From an uncultured bacterium (GTDB lineage: Bacteria > Bacillota > Clostridia > Lachnospirales > Lachnospiraceae), in the NCBI GenBank assembly GCA_905214955.1, contig CAJMON010000047.1, forward strand, positions 1 to 25,882: 25,882 nt of DNA. The letters run 5' to 3'. Below are positions 8,286 through 16,378 of the stretch, piece by piece; the first letter of the stretch is position 1, and every line of letters starts with the position of its first letter. The notes beneath the pieces are model-generated. The model searched no databases. It saw nothing but the letters and a program-made list of their open reading frames with translations, and was not told the origin of the DNA. The position numbers and the translations under genes are program-made.

Positions 8286-8966
8286 ATGAGAAAGATCACA
8301 TACATTTGCCACAGCGGTTTTCTGGTGGAACTGGACCATATTCAGCTGTTGTTTGATTATTACAAAGGAAGTCTGGAGTGCGTCAATAAGGACAAGCCCC
8401 TGTATGTATTTGCCAGTCACCGGCATCCGGATCATTTTGTGGAAAAAATTTTTGAACTGGCGGAAACATACCAGGAAGTCCATTACATTCTTTCCAACGA
8501 TATCTGGAAAAAGAGGGTTCCGGAAAATTTAAGGGAACAGACAGTATTTCTTGGACCTCATAGGAAAGAAACCATAGGAGATGTCACCGTGGAGACGCTG
8601 AAATCCACAGATGAGGGAGTGGCTTTCCTCGTAGAGACAGAAGGCCAGACCATTTATCATGCAGGCGACTTAAATGACTGGACCTGGCCTGGAGAGCCGG
8701 AAGCGGAAAATCGGGTAATGCGGGAGCGTTACCGAAAAGAGATTGACCGTCTGGCAGGAAGAAAGATCGACCTGGCCTTTGTGGTATTGGATGGCAGGCA
8801 GGAAGAGGAGACAGAAGCGGGGATGGATTATTTCACAGCGCATGTGACTGCATCGGAGATCTGCCCCATTCACTGCTGGGAAGATTTTACAGCGGCAGAG
8901 GCTTATGAAAAGTCCGGGAAAACAGGAAAAGCAGTGTTTGTTCACTACTGGGGAAAGTCAGAATAA
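8286..8966 (+). CDS. MBL-fold metallohydrolase of unknown substrate
   Basis: A 226-residue metallo-beta-lactamase-fold protein of the small UlaG/YcbL-like kind. The metal motif HxHxDH is present as SHRHPDH (His45, His47, Asp49, His50), the second-site Asp128 is in IYHAGDLND, and a late His lies in CPIHCW, so the enzyme looks catalytically competent. There is no signal peptide; it is cytoplasmic. The ribosome site is poor, and the start is 6 bases after the pepD stop, which suggests translational coupling. The fold covers hydrolases of esters, phosphodiesters and thioesters, and the sequence does not say which. Neighbouring genes (dipeptidase, bile salt hydrolase) do not settle the substrate. 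Confidence 0.85.
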   Translation: MRKITYICHSGFLVELDHIQLLFDYYKGSLECVNKDKPLYVFASHRHPDHFVEKIFELAETYQEVHYILSNDIWKKRVPENLREQTVFLGPHRKETIGDVTVETLKSTDEGVAFLVETEGQTIYHAGDLNDWTWPGEPEAENRVMRERYRKEIDRLAGRKIDLAFVVLDGRQEEETEAGMDYFTAHVTASEICPIHCWEDFTAAEAYEKSGKTGKAVFVHYWGKSE

Positions 8967-9028
8967 GAGAAAAGAGAAAAGAAAAATCTGCAGAAGGAGT
9001 TCCTGAAAAGAAAAGGAGTAAAAAGCGT

Positions 9029-10018
9029 ATGTGTACAGCAGCAACGTATCAGACACAGGATTTTTATATTGGAAGAACCTTGGATTATGAATTCTCTTAT
9101 GGAGAACAGGTGACGGTGACGCCGCGGAACTATCCGTTTGCATTCCGGCACAAGGGAAACATGGACAGCCATTACGCTATGATTGGAATGGCGCACATTG
9201 CAGGAGGCTATCCGCTGTATTATGATGCAGTGAATGAAAAAGGCCTTGGAATGGAAGGGCTGAATTTTGTGGGAAATGCCGTCTATGCGAAGGAAGGAGA
9301 TCCGGCCAATGAAGGGAAAGACGAAGTTGCCCAGTTTGAATTCATTCCATGGGTGTTAAGCCAGTGCTCCAGCGTAAAAGAAGCCAGAAAGCTTCTTAAG
9401 AATATGGTGCTTACCGGGACATCGTTTGCACCCCGGTTTCCGGCGGCACAGCTTCACTGGATCATTGCAGATGCCAAAGAGGCCATTACAGTAGAATCCG
9501 TCCAAGAGGGCTTGAAAGTCTATGACAATCCAGTGGGAGTGTTGACCAATAATCCGCCCTTTGAACAGCAGATGTTTCAGCTGAACAATTATATGTATCT
9601 GTCAGCGGCACAGCCGGAAAACACCTTTGCAAAAAAACTGGATCTGAAAACCTACAGCAGAGGCATGGGAGCCCTTGGAATGCCGGGAGATCTTTCTTCT
9701 GCATCCCGTTTTGTGCGGGTGGCATTTACCAAGATGCATTCCATTTCAGGAAGCTCTGAGGAAGAAAGTGTCAGCCAGTTTTTCCACATCCTGGGCAGTG
9801 TGGAGCAGACCAGAGGCTGCTGTGAGGTAGAGCCTGAGAAGTACGAAATTACGATTTATACTTCCTGCTGCAATGCCACAAAGGGAATTTATTATTATAC
9901 AACTTATGAAAATCACCAGATCACGGCTGTGGATATGCACCGGGAAGATTTGGATGGAAATGAAGTGAAAGGGTATCCACTTCAGATGAAACAGCAGATT
10001 TTTTTACAGAATGCGTGA
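9029..10018 (+). CDS. bsh: Bile salt hydrolase (choloylglycine hydrolase family)
   Basis: Ntn-type amidase that cuts glycine or taurine from conjugated bile acids. Cys2 becomes the N-terminal nucleophile after Met removal. The known catalytic set is complete: Cys2, Arg16, Asp19 (GRTLDYE), Asn79 (EGLNFVG), Asn174/175 (LTNNPPF) and Arg227 (SSASRFVR). Length 329 is typical (about 315-330). The stretch LNNYMYLS and YSRGMGALGMPGDLSS is diagnostic of true BSHs rather than penicillin V acylases. No signal peptide, so it acts intracellularly. The S-R-G at 210-212 corresponds, by eye, to the loop that in lactobacilli distinguishes taurine-preferring (S-R-X) from glycine-preferring (G-X-G) enzymes; the preference here is inference. 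An AAGGAG site lies 10 bases upstream, in a purine-rich 62-bp gap after the MBL gene. Confidence 0.93.
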   Translation: MCTAATYQTQDFYIGRTLDYEFSYGEQVTVTPRNYPFAFRHKGNMDSHYAMIGMAHIAGGYPLYYDAVNEKGLGMEGLNFVGNAVYAKEGDPANEGKDEVAQFEFIPWVLSQCSSVKEARKLLKNMVLTGTSFAPRFPAAQLHWIIADAKEAITVESVQEGLKVYDNPVGVLTNNPPFEQQMFQLNNYMYLSAAQPENTFAKKLDLKTYSRGMGALGMPGDLSSASRFVRVAFTKMHSISGSSEEESVSQFFHILGSVEQTRGCCEVEPEKYEITIYTSCCNATKGIYYYTTYENHQITAVDMHREDLDGNEVKGYPLQMKQQIFLQNA

Positions 10019-10052
10019 AAACTGCACATAGAAAAATACGGAGGAATCAGAT

Positions 10053-11210
10053 ATGTATGTTACAGACACAGTAAAGTATGTAGGCGTAGACGACAAGACC
10101 ATCGACCTTTTTGAAAGCCAGTATGTAGTACCAAACGGCGTTTCTTACAATTCCTATGTCATTCTGGATGACAAGATTGCAGTGATGGACACCGTCGACA
10201 AGAGAGGAACCGAAGGATGGCTGGCAAATCTGGAAGAGGTGCTGGCTGGAAGAACACCAGATTATCTGGTTGTGGATCATCTGGAGCCGGATCATGCAGG
10301 AAACGTCCAGCTGCTGGCTGAAAAGTTCCCGACAATGAAGATTGTGGGAAATCCTAAGACCTTCTCCATGATGAAACAGTTCTTTGATTTTGAACTGGAA
10401 GGCAGAATGGTGGTCGTCAAAGAAGGCGATACCTTAAGCCTGGGCCATCATGTGCTGCAGTTTTTCATGGCACCCATGGTACACTGGCCGGAAGTTATGG
10501 TAGCGTATGACCAGACAGAAAAGCTCCTGTTTTCGGCAGATGGTTTTGGAAAATTTGGTGCTCTGGATGTGGACGAACCCTGGATTGCAGAAGCAAGACG
10601 CTATTATATCAATATCGTAGGAAAATATGGCGTGCAGGTACAGGCACTGTTAAAGAAGGCCTCCGGCCTGGATATTCAGATGATCTGCCCGCTTCACGGA
10701 CCGGTTCTGAAAGAAGACCTGGGATATTACATTGGAAAATATCTGACCTGGAGCAGTTATGAGCCGGAAGAAAAAGGCGTTGTTGTGGCCTATGCATCCA
10801 TTCATGGAAACACCGCAGTCGCTGCATCCGAGATGGTGGAAATGCTGAAAAAACGGGGAGAGCAGACCGTGAAGCTTTATGATCTGTCCAGAGCCGACAT
10901 GGCAGATGTGATCGAAGCTGCTTACCAGTATGACAGACTGGTGCTGATGGCTGCTTCCTATGATGCCGGTGTCTTCCCCTGCATGGAAGATTTCCTGTGT
11001 CATTTGGTATCCAAGAAATTCCAGAAGAGAAAAGTGGGCATCGTAGAAAATGGAAGCTGGGCTCCCACAGCAGCCAGGGTCATCAAGGCAAAGCTTGGTG
11101 AAATGAAAGACATTACCATAGCAGAACCGGTGGTCACCATCAAATCTACCCTGAATGCAGAAAGCAGAGCCGAGATGGAAAAACTGGCAGATGCCATGAT
11201 GGCTGAGTAA
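10053..11210 (+). CDS. fprA: Flavodiiron protein (FprA family A-type flavoprotein)
   Basis: Cytoplasmic di-iron/FMN oxidoreductase that reduces O2 to water and/or NO to N2O, protecting anaerobes. The N-terminal beta-lactamase-like domain carries the full di-iron ligand set: His76, Glu78, Asp80, His81 (HLEPDHAGN), His144 (MVHWPE), Asp163 (SADGFG) and His215 (CPLHGPV). The C-terminal flavodoxin domain (about 245-385) has the FMN phosphate loop YASIHGNTA. Length 385 fits two-domain class A enzymes; there is no fused rubredoxin or reductase, so an external electron donor is needed. GGAGG lies 8 bases before the ATG and 34 bases after the bsh stop, consistent with one transcript from pepD. O2-versus-NO preference cannot be read from the sequence. 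Confidence 0.95.
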   Translation: MYVTDTVKYVGVDDKTIDLFESQYVVPNGVSYNSYVILDDKIAVMDTVDKRGTEGWLANLEEVLAGRTPDYLVVDHLEPDHAGNVQLLAEKFPTMKIVGNPKTFSMMKQFFDFELEGRMVVVKEGDTLSLGHHVLQFFMAPMVHWPEVMVAYDQTEKLLFSADGFGKFGALDVDEPWIAEARRYYINIVGKYGVQVQALLKKASGLDIQMICPLHGPVLKEDLGYYIGKYLTWSSYEPEEKGVVVAYASIHGNTAVAASEMVEMLKKRGEQTVKLYDLSRADMADVIEAAYQYDRLVLMAASYDAGVFPCMEDFLCHLVSKKFQKRKVGIVENGSWAPTAARVIKAKLGEMKDITIAEPVVTIKSTLNAESRAEMEKLADAMMAE

Positions 11211-11220
11211 CCTGCCGATA

Positions 11221-11306
11221 TTTGCATACCGGGTCGGGGCATAAAGCCATAAAATCACTCCTGTGCAGGCACATCATGGTTTCAGGCTTTTGCCCCCGGC
11301 ATGGGG
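11221..11306. repeat. Structured intergenic repeat element, copy B
   Basis: Second copy of the module at 6630-6709, in the same orientation. It shares the identical 20-base core (11256-11275) and the TGTG-CAGG-CACA hairpin (11262-11273). The stems are rebuilt with different bases: GGGGCA (11236-11241) with TGCCCC (11291-11296), and AAAGCC (11243-11248) with GGCTTT (11285-11290). Its right arm overlaps the final codons and stop of the response regulator gene. There is no T-tract on either strand. It occupies the whole space between the convergent fprA and response regulator genes. Confidence 0.7.
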
Positions 11307-12058
11307 GATTCACGGAAATCAAAGGGGCTGAGGCCGGTCTGTTTTTTAAACGTCCGGCTGAAGTACCCCTGGTCATGATACCCAACCAGTTCGCCAATCT
11401 GTTTGATGGACAGCTCCGGATTATGGAGAAGATACTGTCTGGCGTGGGACATGCGCAGAGAAGTGATAAACTTTGACGGTGTCGTATCATATTTCTGCTG
11501 ATAAATTTTGGTCAGATAACTGGAGCTGTAATTCATGTTTGCAGCGATGAGATTTAAGTTGATATCAATGTTATAATTGTGAATGAGGTAATCATTCAGC
11601 ACCTCTGCAATGCGCTCCGGAGGATTCCGGGTCATTTCATCATTAAAAATATCTGAGTATTCACTGCGTTCCACTTCAAACTGGCTGCGGATTTCCAGAA
11701 GGGCTGTGCGAAGCTCTTCCGGATCAATGGGCTTTAACAGATATTCGCAGACCCGCAGGCGGATAGCACTTTTCGCATATTCAAAATCCGAAAATCCGCT
11801 GGTGATGATAAAGCGGGTCAGCGGATAGTGGTTTCGCACTTTTTCAAGAAGTTCAATTCCATTCATAACAGGCATCCGGATATCGGTCACAAGAAGATCC
11901 GGATTGTGTTCTTTAACCGCTTCATAAGCCTGAAGACCAGTCTGGGCAGTGGCAGCTACATGAAAGCCAAGTCCGGTGCGGTGAATTTTTTCCACCAGGT
12001 TGTGAAGCAGCAGTTCTTCGTCTTCCGCAACGACAACTGTGTAAGCAGGCTGTTCCAT
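11282..12058 (-). CDS. YesN-type response regulator, receiver plus AraC DNA-binding domain
   Basis: Transcription factor of 258 residues. The receiver domain (about 5-125) has the acidic pair Glu12/Asp13, the phospho-acceptor Asp59 (VTDIRMP) and Lys107 (YLLKPID). The AraC/XylS double helix-turn-helix (about 155-250) includes GYHDQGYFSRTFKKQTGLSPFDFRE. It starts 4 bases after the kinase stop, with its AAGGAGG site inside the kinase 3' end, so the pair is coupled. It probably activates the divergent sugar ABC operon through the direct repeats at 13999-14031. The last residues (PMPGAKA) are encoded by the arm of repeat copy B rather than by family-typical sequence, so the C-terminus may have been replaced by element insertion. 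Confidence 0.92.
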   Translation of the reverse strand: MEQPAYTVVVAEDEELLLHNLVEKIHRTGLGFHVAATAQTGLQAYEAVKEHNPDLLVTDIRMPVMNGIELLEKVRNHYPLTRFIITSGFSDFEYAKSAIRLRVCEYLLKPIDPEELRTALLEIRSQFEVERSEYSDIFNDEMTRNPPERIAEVLNDYLIHNYNIDINLNLIAANMNYSSSYLTKIYQQKYDTTPSKFITSLRMSHARQYLLHNPELSIKQIGELVGYHDQGYFSRTFKKQTGLSPFDFRESPMPGAKA

Positions 12059-12062
12059 TTTT

Positions 12063-13859
12063 TTAATCCTCCTTCATAAAACGTCCGATGAGAACACGGC
12101 CATGGCCGTCTGCTGTGTTTCCGCATTCAAATACAGATTCCTCTGGACAATAGAATTTCCATCTTAAATAAACATTCAAAAGTCCCATTCCTCCAAGGGA
12201 AATTTCAGGCATTCCAGTCCGGGCCTGTGCTTCCTTCATCCGGGTGTGAATCACATCCAGACGTTCTTCTGAAAATCCATTTCCAGAATCGGTTACAGTA
12301 ATCTGCCATCCTTGTGGAAAAAGTGTGCCTTCAATGCGGATATTCCAGGGCGGCATGCAGTCCGTTCCGTATTTCAGGGCATTTTCCACCAGAGGCTGGA
12401 TGAGAAGCTTGGGAATGCGCTGGTCAAGAAGCGCTTCCGGAACCTGAATTTCATAATTTAAACTGGACTGATACCGGACTTTCATGCAGTACAGATATTG
12501 ACGGATGTAATCCAGTTCCTCCCGGATGGCCACGTCCGTTCCATGGCTGTTGGTGATGTAACGCATGATTTTCGTTAGGTTCCGGCACAGGGTAATCACC
12601 TCTTCCGATTGTCCATTTTCCGCAAGGACAATGATGCTGGAGAGGGTATTGTAGTAAAAATGAGGGTTGATCTGGGACTGGAGAGCCAGAGAACGGGATT
12701 TTAATTCCTGCTGGCGGCTTTCCAGAAGCTGATCCATAGAAGTTTTCAGTTTGGTACTCATATCCTGAAAAGCCAGGTTCAGATCTTCCAGTTCGTCAAT
12801 GGAAGTGCCAAGAGGCCTTGTTGTATTGTGCCCAAGGGTTTCCAGTTCTGTCTGGGTAATGATAGTCTGGAGGCTTCGGATGGGAAGCAGCAGGCTCTTG
12901 GAGAGAATCCAGGAAAGGTAGGCGGACACAGCCAGCATCACGGCAACAGCCAGAAGCAGAAGTTTCTGGAGGTTGACCACTGGCGCCAGTACAATGCTTT
13001 CCGGCTGTACGGTGAGATAGGTCCAGCCGGTGCCGGAAGCAGTTTCAGAAACCAGGATATTTTTCTGACCGGAAGAAGGATCGGTAAAGATGGTTGTCTC
13101 CGAAGAACTGTCTACAGCTTGAAGGTAATCCGGAAGAGCGTCCTTTTCCGTCTGTGTCAGATCATAAGGAAACACCAGGGTTCCCTGAGCATCGTAGATG
13201 TAGACACTGGGAGCCTGGGGATTTTTCTGCTGATAAGAAATCACCGATTTAAAAATGCTTTTGCAGGCTTTGACGGTTTCGATGACACCGGCCTGTTCCT
13301 TTGTCCGATTGTCAAAAGTGCGGTAAAGGGATAAATACCAGCTGCTCCCGGAATTCAGACCGTAGGAAGTACGGTAGGGAAGGCTGATGTATTTGGCACC
13401 GTCCAGGGCCTGGACTTCTGGAAGCCATGTCAGGGAGTTCAAGTCAAACTCCGTGACAGAAGTGCGGATGCCGATCTGAATCAAACTGCCTTCGTAGTCA
13501 TAGAGGTTGACCTGGTTGACGGAAAGGGTGGCGCCGTTGATGGAGACGATTAAATCTGCCAGGGAGCGGAACTGGCTGGAACCGGATGCAATGGGTTCTG
13601 TCAGCCGGTCTTTCACCAGGCTGCTGTAGCAGATGTTGATGGATACCCGGTTCATATCTTCCACGGCTGCTTCCGCGCCGGAAAGAAAAGAGGCGTTTAA
13701 GTCCACTGCGGCTTTGGTTTCACGGGCAATCAGGATTTTGGAAGTATAGCGGTAAAAAAGTATAGAAAAGAAAGCGGTCACAAGAAGAGCGACTGCAAGA
13801 TAAGCCAGGAAAAAACGGGTCTGCAGGTTTTTTCGCCGGCGTCTTCTGAAATGATTCAT
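12063..13859 (-). CDS. YesM-type membrane sensor histidine kinase
   Basis: 598-residue LytS/YesM-family kinase. An Arg-rich start (RRRRRK) precedes TM1 (about 16-37). An extracellular Cache-like sensor (about 38-285), TM2 (about 290-312), a HAMP linker and a coiled coil follow. The His_kinase domain INPHFYYNTL has phospho-acceptor His400. The ATPase has N-box LVENALKYG, DSGNGF and GGMGLLNV. It autophosphorylates on an extracellular signal, probably a sugar or its binding protein, and passes phosphate to the adjacent regulator. An AAGGAG site precedes the ATG. It is divergent from the sugar transporter operon, the usual arrangement for YesMN systems controlling glycan uptake in Firmicutes. The ligand is unknown. 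The 263 bp between this gene and the binding protein are AT-rich and hold the regulatory elements listed separately. Confidence 0.93.
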   Translation of the reverse strand: MNHFRRRRRKNLQTRFFLAYLAVALLVTAFFSILFYRYTSKILIARETKAAVDLNASFLSGAEAAVEDMNRVSINICYSSLVKDRLTEPIASGSSQFRSLADLIVSINGATLSVNQVNLYDYEGSLIQIGIRTSVTEFDLNSLTWLPEVQALDGAKYISLPYRTSYGLNSGSSWYLSLYRTFDNRTKEQAGVIETVKACKSIFKSVISYQQKNPQAPSVYIYDAQGTLVFPYDLTQTEKDALPDYLQAVDSSSETTIFTDPSSGQKNILVSETASGTGWTYLTVQPESIVLAPVVNLQKLLLLAVAVMLAVSAYLSWILSKSLLLPIRSLQTIITQTELETLGHNTTRPLGTSIDELEDLNLAFQDMSTKLKTSMDQLLESRQQELKSRSLALQSQINPHFYYNTLSSIIVLAENGQSEEVITLCRNLTKIMRYITNSHGTDVAIREELDYIRQYLYCMKVRYQSSLNYEIQVPEALLDQRIPKLLIQPLVENALKYGTDCMPPWNIRIEGTLFPQGWQITVTDSGNGFSEERLDVIHTRMKEAQARTGMPEISLGGMGLLNVYLRWKFYCPEESVFECGNTADGHGRVLIGRFMKED

Positions 13860-13998
13860 AACGAGATCTCCTTAAAAATGGCTTTTTCCGCTGCATTTAT
13901 ATATAAGTATAAACAATCTTTCATAAAAATGGAAGAAAGGAATGTTGGAAATATGTACAAAAACAGAAAAATAGAATTGTGATAATTGTTAACAACGT

Positions 13999-14031
13999 GA
14001 AAAAAGTACAAATTCTGGAGAAAAAAGTACA
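13999..14031 (+). promoter_or_regulatory. 21-bp-spaced direct repeat, candidate YesN operator
   Basis: The 12-mer GAAAAAAGTACA occurs exactly at 13999-14010 and again at 14020-14031. The start-to-start distance of 21 bp is two helical turns, as expected for an AraC-family activator dimer bound to direct repeats. The downstream copy abuts the predicted -35 box. A further GTACA lies at 13955-13959. Assignment to the neighbouring regulator is inference from position. Confidence 0.6.
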
Positions 14032-14060
14032 TAGACTAAAAGAAAAATGATGGCTATAAT
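14032..14060 (+). promoter_or_regulatory. Activator-dependent promoter of the sugar ABC operon
   Basis: A perfect -10 TATAAT (14055-14060) is paired at 17 bases with a poor -35 TAGACT (14032-14037). This is the usual signature of a promoter needing an activator. The leader to the binding-protein ATG is about 55 bases. Confidence 0.6.
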
Positions 14061-14122
14061 AGAATTATCAGAAATGAGAACGTGCAAAAATAACAAAAAA
14101 TGTATTAAGGAGGAAGAAAAAT

Positions 14123-15433
14123 ATGAAAAAGAGGTTGATCAGTGGAATCATTTGTACCATGATGGCAGTTGGCATGATCATGCCGGTTTCCGCAGAAGAA
14201 GCAAACACCGATTTCGCAGGAGAGGAACTGAGCATTTTGGTTTCCCAGGGATGGATGGACAATCGTTACGATGAAACCATTGCACGATTTGAAGAGACCT
14301 ATGATGTAACTGTAGATCTGCAGACTATTCCGGCAGACCAGTACAGCGATCTGCTGCAGAACAGACTGGCCACAGATTCCTGCGCAGATGTTTTCTGGAT
14401 TCAGTCCAATCCGTTTGCCATTTCTTCTGTGATTGTAGATCCGGAAAAATACTGCATCGACTTTACTGGAGAGGACTGGGTAAGCGTGATGCCGGAAACC
14501 AGACTTCCGTCCTGCAGCTACGATGGAAAAGTATATGGCCTGCAGATCTGGCACAACTCTCCGGAGTATGTCATGGTATACAACAAGACCTTATTTGGGG
14601 AGCTGGGCATTGAGGTTCCTACCACTTACGAAGAACTGAAAGCAGCCTGCGAAAAGATCGCAGCAGAGGGCATTACCCCGTGGTTTATGCCAGGTGCAGA
14701 TGGCTGGCAGCATCCGCTGGCATTCTTCCAGATCGGCGGCGTATATGCAGGCGCAGAAGAAGGACTGTATGACAAGCTGAACAACAACGAAACCACCTTT
14801 GCAGGAAACGAAGTCATGATGACCGTTCTGAAACAGTACAAAGAGCTGTCAGATCTGGGCTACCTTGGTGAAGACTGGGTAGGAACCGATTCCACAAATA
14901 TGGTCAATGAATTTGGTGAGAGAGGATGTGCAATGGCACTGGCAAATTCTTCCTTTATCAAACAGATTCAGGAAGAAACCGGAACAACAGATGAATTTGG
15001 ACTGTTCTTAGAGCCGCTGGCAGACAACACCTACTTCCCCACCAACCCGGCTGGTCCTACCATGTTTGGATACGCAGGAACTGAGCATCCGGAACTGGTA
15101 AAAGAGTTCTTCCGTTTTGTAACCACCACCGAGAGCCTTCAGGAGATCCTGGACAATTCTCCGTCCTACACCAACCTGGATGTAAATGATGATGCAGTAG
15201 AACAGCACTGGCTGCAGGAAGAAGAAGAGTTCATGGCAGGCATCACCGATGAGCAGAAACAGTATTCCGTACTTCAGACAGCAACCAAGTACACCAACGA
15301 CTACTGGATGCAGTTTGGCCAGGATATGGTTGCATACTGCACAGACCAGATGGAAGCAGAGCAGGTTCTTTCCAATATGGATGAAAACCGTGCGACAGCT
15401 GCAGGTGTAGCAGGTGACGAAGCCTGGAAATAA
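14123..15433 (+). CDS. Extracellular sugar-binding protein of an ABC importer (family 1)
   Basis: Solute-binding protein of 436 residues that delivers a sugar, probably an oligosaccharide, to the two permeases downstream. The signal peptide core is residues 5-20, with likely cleavage at PVSA-EE. The mature part has the family-1 pattern: an early strand LSILVSQGW, ARFEETYDVTVDLQTI, ADVFWIQS, then a second lobe with VMVYNKTLFGELGIEVPTTYEELKAACEKIA and a Trp-rich C-terminal region. It is odd that no lipobox Cys follows the signal peptide, since most Gram-positive binding proteins are lipoproteins. AAGGAGG lies ahead of the ATG. It is first in the operon and followed by a hairpin that probably leaves it expressed above the permeases. 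The GH95 enzyme downstream hints at a fucose-containing ligand. Confidence 0.92.
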   Translation: MKKRLISGIICTMMAVGMIMPVSAEEANTDFAGEELSILVSQGWMDNRYDETIARFEETYDVTVDLQTIPADQYSDLLQNRLATDSCADVFWIQSNPFAISSVIVDPEKYCIDFTGEDWVSVMPETRLPSCSYDGKVYGLQIWHNSPEYVMVYNKTLFGELGIEVPTTYEELKAACEKIAAEGITPWFMPGADGWQHPLAFFQIGGVYAGAEEGLYDKLNNNETTFAGNEVMMTVLKQYKELSDLGYLGEDWVGTDSTNMVNEFGERGCAMALANSSFIKQIQEETGTTDEFGLFLEPLADNTYFPTNPAGPTMFGYAGTEHPELVKEFFRFVTTTESLQEILDNSPSYTNLDVNDDAVEQHWLQEEEEFMAGITDEQKQYSVLQTATKYTNDYWMQFGQDMVAYCTDQMEAEQVLSNMDENRATAAGVAGDEAWK

Positions 15434-15450
15434 AAAAAGTGTAAATAGTA

Positions 15451-15480
15451 AGCCGGGGCTTAAGCGGTCCCGGCTGTTTT
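15451..15480 (+). terminator. Hairpin between binding protein and permeases (partial terminator)
   Basis: AGCCGGG (15451-15457) pairs with CCCGGCT (15469-15475), followed by GTTTTT. It sits in the 66-bp gap after the binding-protein gene. Such hairpins commonly cut readthrough, or stabilise the upstream mRNA, so that binding protein exceeds permease. Confidence 0.7.
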
Positions 15481-15499
15481 TAAAGGCGGTGAGTGTTCT

Positions 15500-16378
15500 G
15501 TGAACAAAAAGAAAATTTATCCATGGTGGTTTGTGCTGGTGCCGGTATTGCTGTATGTGTGCTTCTTTCTGGTGCCAAGCCTTCTGGGTGTGTTTTATTC
15601 CTTTACAGACTGGAATTCCAGAAGTATGGGAAAAGTCAGCTTTGTTGGGCTGAAAAATTATATGGAAATCTTTACTTCCAACAAAGATTATGCTTCCGGC
15701 ATTTTCAATACTCTGAAATTTACAGTGATTTCCAACATCCTGAAAATTGTGCCGGCACTGTTTCTGGCAATCATGCTTCAGGAGGGTATCCGTGGGAAAA
15801 ATGTATATCGGACGATTTTATATCTTCCCTCCATTCTGCCCTTTATGATCATCGGTCTGACCTTCAAATCCATTTTGAATTACAACACAGGTCTTCTGAA
15901 CACGGTTCTGGATGCCCTGCATCTGGGATTTTTCAAGCAGAAATGGCTGTCGGACTTAAACGTTGTATGGAAATCCATTTATGGGGTGGATGCCTGGAGA
16001 GGAATCGGCTATGTTATGACCATTTTCCTGGCTGGCTTGAATACGATTCCCCAGACTTATTATGAGGCAGCAAAAATTGACGGAGCCGGATTTTGGCAGA
16101 GAGTGCGCCATGTGACCCTGCCCATGCTGTCCGGTGCCATTATGATCAATCTAGTGTTTGGCCTGACCTACGGCCTGAAAGTCTTTGATGTGGTTTACGT
16201 GCTGACAAACGGCGGTCCCGGCCACGCAACAGAAGTGGTAACCACTTATTCTTACCAGCTGTATTCCTCCGGCCAGTATGGCATGTCCACAGCACTGAAC
16301 ACGGTGCTTCTGGTGATTACTGCTGTGATCGGCGTTCTGGTAGTGAAAACTATGAGCAGACAGGAGGTGCAGCAGTAA
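15500..16378 (+). CDS. Sugar ABC transporter permease (MalF/UgpA type)
   Basis: Inner half of the membrane channel, 292 residues with six predicted helices; the first is about 8-32. The cytoplasmic EAA loop that docks the ATPase is YYEAAKIDGAGFWQRVRHVTLP, split around Glu189 and the following G. The start is a GTG at 15500 with the GGTGAG site just upstream; no better ATG exists near the conserved N-terminus KKKIYPWWFVLVP. It overlaps the next permease by one base, so the two are made together. It belongs to the CUT1 group that imports oligosaccharides. No ATPase gene is present, as is usual for Firmicute CUT1 systems that share an MsmX-type ATPase. Confidence 0.93.
   Translation: MNKKKIYPWWFVLVPVLLYVCFFLVPSLLGVFYSFTDWNSRSMGKVSFVGLKNYMEIFTSNKDYASGIFNTLKFTVISNILKIVPALFLAIMLQEGIRGKNVYRTILYLPSILPFMIIGLTFKSILNYNTGLLNTVLDALHLGFFKQKWLSDLNVVWKSIYGVDAWRGIGYVMTIFLAGLNTIPQTYYEAAKIDGAGFWQRVRHVTLPMLSGAIMINLVFGLTYGLKVFDVVYVLTNGGPGHATEVVTTYSYQLYSSGQYGMSTALNTVLLVITAVIGVLVVKTMSRQEVQQ

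Noticed and set aside
7536..8483. Minus-strand open frame of 315 codons opposite pepD
   Set aside because: It is antisense to pepD and the MBL gene, with no ribosome site and no recognisable domain.
11221..11306. Repeat copy B as a plain bidirectional terminator between convergent genes
   Set aside because: The stem is long, but there is no T-run on either strand, and the conserved internal core is more than a terminator needs.
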